Below, piece after piece: positions 55,660 to 64,000 of a stretch of 64,000 nucleotides of DNA. Each line of letters opens with the position of its first letter. Position 1 is the stretch's first letter. This DNA is from Cerrena zonata (taxonomy: Eukaryota; Basidiomycota; Agaricomycetes; Polyporales; Cerrenaceae), in contig JASBNA010000080.1 in the NCBI GenBank assembly GCA_038087015.1, positions 118,566 through 182,565 of the forward strand, written 5' to 3'. The notes beneath the pieces were generated by a model, which worked only from the letters and a program-made list of their open reading frames with translations, had not been told where the DNA came from and made no database searches. A program made the position numbers and the translations under genes.

Positions 55660-56536
55660 GTTTCAAATCGAGGTGGCACCGGCTCTATACATAAGACAAA
55701 AGGATGTCATCGGAGTTGCTGCGACAAGAGCTGGTAAAACATTCTCCTTCTGGATGCCACTTATAATGGCCTCTGAGGACGGCAAAAACATGATGACAAT
55801 AGTGGTTACTCCCCTCAATATTTTGGGGCCACAGGATGTGGCCGATCTCGAGGTGGCAGGAATTTCGGGGATCGCTATTAGTACGAACAACGCGACTCCG
55901 GAGGTATTTAGGGTATGTTGTTTCTATTTAGTCACTGCCAGTGGACAGTAGATTAAATATACTTACAGGACGTTGAAAGAGGGGTATCCAGGCTGTCATC
56001 GTAAATCCGGGGATTGTCATGCAGAATCGAGGACAACCGAAAAGATATGGAACAAACCTGCATCTGTGTCTCGTCTACTTAACTTCACTGCTGATGAGGG
56101 GCATTTTGTAAAGCAATGGGGCCCATTACGTCCGGTAGTATAACTACCTAGGCCAGCTTCGATCAACGATCCCATCCATAGTTCCCTTCTACGTTGCCTC
56201 AGCTAAGCTACCAACGCCAACGTCAGAGAGCACCCACGCTTGCGTTCAAAAGAAACCGAAATCATTCGATGTACGAACGATCGTCCCAATATCCAAATAG
56301 TTGTTCGAGACCTGAAATATACTGCGAAGACATTCAAAGATCTCAGATTTCTGATACCATCAGGCTCGACTGCGGACTCACCCCCTCCACCGAAGCTCCT
56401 CGTCTTCTTCGACAATATGAAGGAAAGCGAAAAATGCAATAGCCTGTCTCCGAAGTCAACTACCGCGAGAGCTACGATCAAAAATCACGTACTTTCATTC
56501 AACGATGTCGCCGGCATTTCGGAAAGCGAGGTATGA
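55660..56536 (+). pseudogene. RecQ-like DEAD/H helicase, decayed
   Basis: 55660-55918 has IRQKDVIGVAATRAGKTFSF (Walker A with the usual GTGSGKT altered to ATRAGKT), MMTIVVTPLNILGPQDVADL and GISGIAISTNNATPEVFR, then a donor (GGTATGTT). After an intron and frameshifts come QAVIVNPGIVMQ, FTADEGHFVKQWGPLRP (DEGH Walker B) and CTNDRPNIQIVVRDLKY with PPPPKLLVFFDNMKE up to 56536. This is the RecQ-like helicase family abundant in Agaricomycetes. The changed P-loop and at least two frame breaks indicate loss of function. Confidence 0.8.
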
Positions 56537-57659
56537 AGCCTCCCGCACCACCTTCACTTGCCGTCTACCGTCCATTCATGTATTACGGTACTCCGCCTAA
56601 TATTCCTTCGTATCCTCAGGCTCCCAGTGGTCCCTGTAACGTCTTTCATGCCGGCCCTTCCAATGTTCCATACGTTAGCCTTTGGTCCTTTCGACGTTCC
56701 CCATACCAACTCCTCCAGTACCTTTCGCGTACCTGAATCCATATCAACCACCGATAGCTTCTCCTGCTCAGCACTACTGTCAGCTCGTCCCAGATCCCAA
56801 CTCATAAAGTTCAGCTGGTTAGTTATACGCTACACATCATCTCTCTGGTCTATCACTGCTGACTTCATCGTTTGCAAGGCATGAAGGCCAATCGGTAGCA
56901 CATTTGAAATCCTATACTTGACGTCACGTCCAGGGACAGCTTCGACGGCACGGTGTGTTCATGTATTTGCGAAGGACATCAAATGTTCTTTTCATCACCG
57001 ACGGAGAATGGCGATAGGTTTGGTGTTCGAGACAGAACAACCATTGAACCTGCTGACGAATGCTTTTTTACACTCCAATCAAAGCACTGTCCTTTAGAGT
57101 ATATGCTTTGAGATGATTTGGGAATGAGCCACCGAAGATTCGCTATAGAGAGAAAGGGATAAGATGAGTATCTCAGGTGTATAGATGACACAATCATATC
57201 TTGGTAAAGAGGTTGTTATGCTCCACTAACCAATCGATTGGCACAAAAATGGCCCTTTCTTCCAGTCGGGTTACAGAAGATGTCCATACGGACACTATCA
57301 TGCCCGATCATCGTCAAGCCCTCATACATCTCACTATAAGGAGGCGACTTCACAATCGAGGTAAACGACCATCTGCCTGTCACGAACAGGGCAGTGAAGA
57401 ATCGGAGCAGTCAGGAGGCTACCATCACTTGTACTCTAGCATGCACCAGAAAAAAAGTAAAAATTGCTTGGTAGGGTATTTGCGCTGTGGTATGAGGTGC
57501 CAGCATTGGACATCAGAAGTCATAAACGGTACGATGAAATTGATACTTAATGGCATACTTAGTTACGGACTCATGCGGTATGTTACAGGACGGTATACAG
57601 TCATAAACTGTGCAACTTACGTACCATCATGCACTGCAGGCAGAAATTCTAGAGGTATA
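56537..57659. other. No recognised gene
   Basis: A Pro/Ser/Tyr-rich plus frame (56533-56736) follows the helicase remnant and a 155-codon plus frame lies at 57201-57668. Neither has a motif I can name. Confidence 0.35.
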
Positions 57660-58008
57660 TTCTCATAGGCGATTCTAGAGTTATATTCTCATATAGAGAT
57701 ATGCTTTTCTCTGCCCATAGGTTTTTCCCACAGGGTTTTCCTTAGGCTAGAGTTTTTAATGCATCTCGTCAAGATGTATGGGAGGGGTTCTGGGACGGTT
57801 GGTGCCAACAGTGATATTTTTCCCACTGGGTTTTGCTCGCGGTCGGGTTGTTGCATGATCTCAGTGCTCACTCGGTTACATAGGATGGGTAGAGATGTAT
57901 GGTGGATTGGATGTACCTATCTAAGTAGCTAGCGTAGTCGTACGTACTTGTAGACCTAGGCACAGGGTATCTAGTACGGGTGCGTATAGTATGGCTCAAA
58001 CAATACAG
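57660..58008 (+). mobile_element. Copia 3' end with LTR-like repeat, copy B
   Basis: 57717-57790 reads GGTTTTTCCCACAGGGTTTT, CCTTAGGCTAGAGTTTTTAA, TGCATCTCGTCAAGATGTAT and GGGAGGGG, the stereotyped segment that follows the Copia RNase H and contains the polypurine tract. 57817-58008 repeats the LTR-like block seen at 27853-28042 (CCTATCTAAGTAGCT, TGTAGACCT, CAAACAATACAG). No coding part remains. Confidence 0.6.
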
Positions 58009-59332
58009 ACCTCGACCTCTCTCTATCGCTCGAGGAAGAACTTCAAACTATGGCGTCTCCATGCCAGTTACCGAAAGCAGAATCAAAACACGTGATCTCA
58101 ATCACTATATATATGCATAATGCCACGAATCATCTCTTCCCTTGAGCGAATTGTGAGGCTGGTATTAGGAGCCTGCCCTAAAGTCGGAGTCGTATTTATG
58201 CTAGACGCTGGAATTTCGTCCAGGTTGATGCCGACTCTGCTGCCAAACAGTGCCAGCGGTTGAACATTATCATGGGCTAGTATGTACTATGTGCTAGTAC
58301 GTAGGAACAGGTAGGACCCCAGAAAAGTGCCTGTTGCCACGGACACTTTTCATTGGGAACCTCGAAACCTCAAGAACTCTCAGTAACCCGTACTACTGGG
58401 CTTTAAGGCTTCAACGTGTCGTATTTCGTCTTCGGATCACCGATGTCGTCCGTATGCTCCCAGTCGCTCTCCAGTGGAGAACCTGTGTAGGCTGATGCAG
58501 AGAACATACATGTCCCCTCCTGTGAGCAATAACAGCCGGCTCTCGTCTTTGATTGCTTACTACGTCCTGCATCATTAGTCCTGACTTCGATGTCTAGAAA
58601 CCTCACATTTCGTCCCTTGCCGATACTGACCGATGTAAGTCTATGATCACCATTGTACCTCTTCGAACCTCAGGACCACGTTTATAGGCGAAATGTCAAA
58701 CCACAGAACAAGAGTCTACTTATTGTCGCCTATTTGATTAGGTTTTAGGAACCCTTTTGACGATTCCTTGAAAGGGGATTTTTACTCCCAGACAGGGCAG
58801 TGTTCTACCAAGAGCAATACCGAAACGCGAACAAAAACTCACGTTGAAGGTCTACGTTGCTTCTTTCCCTATAGCTAAACATCATTACCAGACCTGCCAA
58901 TAATATCATATTGTATGACAATAATCCTCTATCGCGACGATTTGCTCGCAAGATATTATGTAGCCATTTCTGTTTTCCATTGTTAGGCCTCTCTTCCGTT
59001 TTTCTCTGCGGCATGGGTTACCCCAGAAGATGCATCAGGTGGAGACTGTCACTCGTTGTCATGGTTTGTGTTTCACCTCCATGGCTACTCAGACAATGGC
59101 GTAGAATGTTTCGCTAATCTCGCGCCTGGATGCTCGGTCTCGGGTCTCTAATGATGAGTGGTATAATCTTGTACTTGAGTGCTACTTGCTCACTTGTAAT
59201 ACTACTAAACAATATGTTCAGAGAACGATGCGACTCGCGTATGTCGAAGTACAGATTGAGCTGACGCCATCCAACGGTCAGAAATTCGACTTCCCAGGCA
59301 CCACAGGCATTGGGAATTGATCGACATCTTCT
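58009..59332. other. No recognised gene
   Basis: A short minus frame (58403-58606, RAGCYCSQEGTCMFSASAYT) is coding-like but unassigned. Confidence 0.3.
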
Positions 59333-59898
59333 TTGAGCAATGGCATGTCCATACGATGTATTCAAGAATCGATCTTTGACCGCTGTTCGACAAAGACTCT
59401 TGTTCTTTTGCTGAGAACGGGTCACGTAATCAACCGCGCAGTGAATGTCTATATGGAGGAAAGATTCAATGTGACTCACTTCTTACTTCGGTATTTCTTC
59501 AACCCAATTGCCTTCCTCCATCTTCAAGCCTGCACCGGCTCCCTCATATCCGGCTCTAGTGCACTACAATTCTTCGACAGACCATTCTATCCAGACTCAA
59601 ATCTTGAAATATATGTGTCTATGTTGTGCAGCTCACAGGTTGTAATCTTCTCACTCGCACAAGGATACACCTGTACTCGGCACTCGAACTCGACAGCTCC
59701 GTTCTCCGAGAGACGGACAGCGACTGTCACAGGTCGATATGGAAATGTGAAAGACGGTATCGCTGGTGTTTCATGTTCGAGAAGGATCTGCCCGACGGGC
59801 CCATGCCTAAGCTCAAGGTTCAAGTCATCATCAGGAAAAACACGAATTCCGCATTGGAGATAATTGAGTCCTGTTATGCCATTAATAGACGGAATTGA
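59333..59898 (+). pseudogene. 'ALQFFDR' family protein fragment
   Basis: The frame carries FNVTHFLLRYFFNPIAFLHL, QACTGSLISGSSALQFFDRP and FYPDSNLEIYV, a pattern I know from a large Agaricomycete family of unknown function (often after an F-box-like N-terminus). In a second frame the expected later part appears: RWCFMFEKDLPDGPMPKLKV, then QVIIRKNTNSALEIIES, ending at 59898. The frame change lies near 59640. The N-terminal part is missing. Function unknown; the LISGS...D-L-D-like block loosely resembles nucleotidyltransferases, but this copy has NLEIYV. Confidence 0.6.
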
Positions 59899-60239
59899 GT
59901 GTTAAATGGGTGTCAAATGGATGAAATGTTCAAAATAGAAGAATATTTTAGTCCCCAAGAAAGTAGATGTCTGAATGAATCAATTAGAAAAAAATAGAGG
60001 TGAAGAGACATAATATCACTTTGTAGACAATGATCCTGCGGTTCAATTTACTCATTTCTTCACAATCACATCCAATCGAAGTATCAAGAAAGTAACATAT
60101 ATTTCACAGCAGTACGCTACAACTAGTCTAAATTGATTGTAATGTCTAATGCGGGTCGGTGTCCATTGTTCTCGGTATTGACATCTCGGTGAGTTGAGGT
60201 AGGGCTCACAGCTGAGGAGCTGAAGAACAAGTAAGTCAT

Positions 60240-62500
60240 AGAATATTTGATAGAAGAGGAAGGCGTACAATGCGAGGCCGAATATCTTTCGCAGCAAGGA
60301 ATGATATGTGGCTTCGTTCTTCGGGTTGCAGGCGAGTAATTCGAGCGACACTAGATGGTCGTTATAGACGGTCTTCACGCTATCAGCTGAGAATTGTCAT
60401 TTGATGAGGGTACCAGTGGAATACTCGTCGAGAGCATTGTAAGCCTGGGAATGCATCAGAAAATGTATGCTATATGTCAATAATGAAGAAGAACTCACGG
60501 CGACACTAGCGAGAGCCAGTAGGTGACGAGTGTTGGAAAATAGATATCGTCTAGGGAAGGCACAAGAGTGCCGAAACCTCAGTCGTCGATCATGGAACGT
60601 AGACGGACTGAGGGAAGCAATACGACGTGGCGAACGTGTTCACCTGAGACGTAAGCGCCGAAATTGACTAATTGGGTAACTACTATGGTACGTCGGAAAT
60701 AGCATTGACTTGTTTTCCAACAACGAGAGATCTCATACTCGTTGTTGGGGGTCTCAGAGAAGTGTGGCAGCAGTCGCTGAACTGCTTCCTTGATCCCCCC
60801 GCATTTGCCAGAATATAGATAATCATTGGGTGTAAAACGGCTTGCCCGTATCAGCCTTTCCACTCTTGTAACGAATAGAGATGTTATATCTGTGACCATG
60901 AAATGAATATTGATTTTCACATACCTTGGGATCCTCCGGGAATGTAAACAGGTAGTCAGGGTGTCTTTTTTGGAGATATGCAACACATCCCTTGCAGGCC
61001 ACTTGGGAGCGTGTATCCAACTGGTAGAACTCGACCACTTTGTTTCTTGCTATTGATTTACACTGTGATTTGATGTTATTCACACGTGCATCCAGCTGTG
61101 AGAATCGTGTCATGTGTTGAATGAAGGCTTCGCATGGGAATGACAGATTAAAACGTACGACTGTTGCCAACCAATTTGAGTACTCTTTGTTCGACTTCAA
61201 CTCCTGTTCGATGTCGTCATCCTCGTTGGCGCGGGCGGCGGTGAGGAGTGCTTCACGGTAGCAGCGTTTCTTCTCAGGAAGGAGGGGGAATGCTTGAACG
61301 AAAAAGAGATACTTGAGAGTCTGACCAATAGCCTGATGGAGACATGCCCTGAGCCGAGGATGCTGTTGCTTGATCGACAGTTTTCCGCCAGGTGAATCGG
61401 GTAGATCAAGGACAGTGGGCGACTCAGGATGTCTGTGCTTCAAACCATCTTCAGTTTCAGCCAAAGGCAGGAGAGGTTTACTCTCGATATCACTCTCCAA
61501 CTTGATGGCAAGTGGCGGCTGAGAGAGAAATGTCAGATCGAAGTTATTGTCGAGAACTATACTCATGTTCTGTCCATCAGATGCGGACCCGGTGCGGTCT
61601 GATGGAAAGCCATGTGGGTCTTTCCCCTTCTTGACATCGCTGGGAGCCTCCTTTCCACGAACGTATGGACGCTATAAGCAACAGGCTTCAAGCTTCAATA
61701 TTGTAGACCCCACAATGAAATTTCCGTACACACCTCAAGCTCTAGTCGCTGCTGAAGCTTTGTAGTTGTTATCTCCACTTCTGAGTCGTCATCCTCTACA
61801 TCCTCACTACCGGCACTTCCAGTATCAGACTCCGAGCTGGAAGCCTTTTCATCCGATGAAGACGAAGACAAAGATGTTATCTCCTCTATTTCACCAACCT
61901 GCTTGGCCTTCTTTGTCGTTGCTGTTTTCTTCTTGGTCCGCTCTTTCTGTAGCTCCACGTTGGCATCGGTATCAATGATTTCAGGCGCTGCATATGCTGA
62001 TAAAGATTGGGTTAGTCCATCTTGTGTACACTCCCAGTCATGGCGATCTAAATACTGGCGACGACTAGGAGCCTCCGGTTGGGCTGACAGGCCATTCTTA
62101 GGCTCAACACTCTTTAGAGAGATGGTAAGTAATGTGCTCGCACAGTTGGACACAATGACAAACCTTTGCGTCGCTTCGAGTTCGACGTTGTTGCACTCGT
62201 TGAAGACCCCCGTTTACACCCAGAGCCTATAATCATCAGAAAATATACAAGAAATAGGATAATAGACTCAACCTTCTCTGACTGTCTTTGTCTTATCCTT
62301 GGTGCTTGTGAGCTCCGCAGCTAACAAGCCATCCTAAGTCAGTGTACTATTTTCCAAAATCCCTTTTGAGGTTATAACTTACATGACTCTTTGGCAGTGC
62401 TTGGTTTCTTGCCCTTCTTACCCTTACGCTCCTGAGAGTCTTCCTTCATCTTCTGTGCCTTTGACTGCTGCTTTGCTGTACTTGCTCGAGTACCCGCCAT
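60240..62500 (-). CDS. DUF6532-domain protein
   Basis: Start ATG at 62500 (MAGTRASTAKQQSKAQKMKE), with a Lys-rich N-terminus. Further exons at about 62150-61700 carry a Ser/acidic tract (SSSSSDEKASSSESDTGSAG). Frame 61566-60823 follows: LRACLHQAIGQTLKYLFFVQ, AFPLLPEKKRCYREALLTAA, NKVVEFYQLD and GHRYNISI. The end is spread over short exons: IKEAVQRLLPHFSETPNNEY, HLLALASVA|, AYNALDEYSTGT and HLVSLELLACNPKNEATYHS, to about 60240. The helical block with the 'HQAIR...FF..AFP' start and 'ATAVYxxLxEW' near the end is DUF6532, an Agaricomycete-specific domain of unknown role. An in-frame TGA after STGTLIK at about 60398 may mark decay. The gene is divergent to the Plavaka transposase. Confidence 0.7.
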
Positions 62501-62664
62501 ACCTAATAGCGAGGAAGGGCCTTTAGAGGATGTAGAAGGAAGGTGAGTAGTGCAGATACGTGGCGGAGCGGAGCTAGACCCGTATTGCATTGACCTTGAT
62601 ACCGGCTAGTGTTACCGCTTGTAACGCACCTATCCCATGTTACTTACCTTTACCAGACAATATC
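62501..62664. promoter_or_regulatory. Short divergent promoter region
   Basis: Only 164 bp separate the DUF6532 ATG from the Plavaka ATG, so the promoters overlap or one is provided by the element. Confidence 0.35.
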
Positions 62665-64000
62665 ATGTCGATTTACTCTATCCCGACCCTCGACGCCTTC
62701 TGCGAGGGCTGTAATACTCTTTTTAGTTCTTCTGGATACTCTCGTCACCTTGCTACTACAACGAACCCAAGGTGTCGTGCAATCCTCGATCAGGCAGATG
62801 AATATATGCCGGGAGTGCATGACCAAGACCAACCTCCAAGCGCCCCTTGTTTCGAAGGAGATTTCTTCGGACAAGATTATTCTGAGCATGACTTTGGTCG
62901 GGAGCCTGGAGGTTATCAGCACCCAACAGACAACAATGACGATGAGATCCAAGATGTCGAGATTCAAGACGACGGGATTCAAGACGACGAGATTCAAGAC
63001 GATCATCTCGACTTCGATCCGAATGAACCTGATTGGGAACCAGAGGTTGATGAACAGTACCAAGGACCGCCTCTACATGATGAAGAGCACTTGCCATCCG
63101 AGTCCGATAATGTACGACGTACTCAAGCCGAACGGACAGAGAACGAGCGAAATATTAGCCAAGAGCCATATAGAAGCTGTTTCCGAAGAGCAAAGGAAAT
63201 CCCGGTGCCCCGATAAGCAGCCAGAAAGGGAACAACGAGTATCAAGCCTCTCAAGCTCAGTTTGAGCATACATCCGCCAGGAGTCCATATGCTCCATTTA
63301 TTTCCCGCCTTGACTGGGAATTTGCAAGATGGGTGAAACTTCGCGGTCCTGGATCGACAGCAATCAATGAGCTTCTGGCCCTTGATAATGTGAGTACAAA
63401 TAAATTATCAAACCACATGTATGTATAGCTTACTCTTATCTTCAGATGGCCGAAAAACTTGGTCTGTCATACAAGAATTCTGTCGAGTTACATAAGATAA
63501 CCGATGAATCTCTTCCTGGGCGACCTCGATTCAAGCGTGAGGAGATCGTTGTTGCGGGGGAGTCGTTTGATATCTACTTCCGTGATGTCATCGAGTGTGT
63601 TCGGGCACTGTTCAGGAACCCAGAGTTTGCAGCATACCTTGTATTTTCTCCCGAACAGCATTATAGCGATCCGGCATGTCACTCAGAGCATCGCATCTAT
63701 CATGAGATGCATACTGGGAAGTGGTGGTGGAGTACGCAGGTAATTCTGATATAATTAAGTACTCTCAAGCTGTGAGAGATCGCTAACTTCTGATACGTAC
63801 CTTCTATTTTGTAGATCGCACTTGAAGAAAAGACCCCGGGCGCTACAATCATCCCTATTATCATATCTTCCGATAAGACACAATTGACTTTGTTTCGAGG
63901 TAAAACCGCATACCCCGTATACCTTACTATCGGCAACATACCTAAAGAAATACGCAAGAAACCCTCTCGACAAGCTCAGATACTTCTGGATTATCTCCCC
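62665..64000 (+). CDS. Plavaka transposase, N-terminal part, runs off right edge
   Basis: Exons 62665-63111, 63174-63389, 63446-63739 and 63815-beyond 64000; introns 56-75 bp, frame continuous. The N-terminal C2H2-like finger is FCEGCNTLFSSSGYSRHLAT. An acidic segment with a DDEIQD/DDGIQD repeat follows, then YAPFISRLDWEFARWVKLRG, AEKLGLSYKN, GRPRFKREEIVVAGESFDIY, FSPEQHYSDPACHSEHRIYH, MHTGKWWWSTQ and PIIISSDKTQLTLFRGKTAY PVYLTIGNIPKEIRKKPSRQ. These are the characteristic blocks of Plavaka-type transposases. No stop or shift was seen, so this copy may be functional. Apparent frame breaks at 63112 and 63390 are clean introns. Confidence 0.9.

Noticed and set aside
1..64000. tRNA, rRNA, CRISPR and bacterial-type operon signals
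   Set aside because: None seen by eye; the window is eukaryotic. A tRNAscan run would be needed to exclude tRNAs.

Overview
The window reads as nuclear DNA of an Agaricomycete (mushroom-forming basidiomycete). Genes carry many introns of about 45-70 bp with GT(A/G)NGT donors and CTAAC/CTGAC-like branch sites. Families that are common in, or typical of, this group occur: Plavaka and tnp2-related transposases, Helitron helicase, a DUF6532 protein, and the 'ALQFFDR' family. No sequence search was run; all calls come from motif and family recognition and hand-built exon chains.

Region 1 (1-9.8 kb) is a transposon graveyard on the minus strand: a frame-broken tnp2/CACTA-like transposase with an accessory ORF, three kinds of miniature inverted-repeat element, a 5'-truncated LINE end, a decayed RNase H gene, and a very AT-rich block.

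Region 2 (10.0-21.9 kb) is the housekeeping island: a small Dabb (stress-responsive alpha/beta barrel) protein, kinetochore protein Spc25, a Dbf2/Sid2-type kinase that lacks its N-lobe, a DUF262 (GmrSD-like) protein, and two tandem M1 aminopeptidases of the leukotriene A4 hydrolase family. The second aminopeptidase is cut off at intron 2 by AT-rich, Helitron-associated DNA.

Region 3 (21.9-43.9 kb) is again repeat-dominated: a Helitron helicase remnant, long stretches with nothing recognisable (23.3-31 kb), a gag-only Copia element with LTRs, a decayed XPG/GEN1-like nuclease, and a nested set. In the nested set, a LINE with intact ORF1 but most of ORF2 deleted sits, with a 12-bp target-site duplication, inside a GCR1_C/Ndc10-type gene remnant. 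A 1.5-kb element with perfect 216-bp inverted ends lies next to that remnant, followed by an ATP synthase beta fragment.

Region 4 (44.4-46.3 kb) holds an apparently intact single-copy gene for the telomere protein Pot1.

Region 5 (46.3-64 kb) contains direct repeats, a foldback, WD40-like fragments, a Plavaka C-terminal half on the minus strand, an unknown ORF, a RecQ-like helicase pseudogene, a Copia-type 3' end remnant, an 'ALQFFDR' fragment, a DUF6532 gene, and, divergently, the intact-looking 5' half of a Plavaka transposase running off the right edge.
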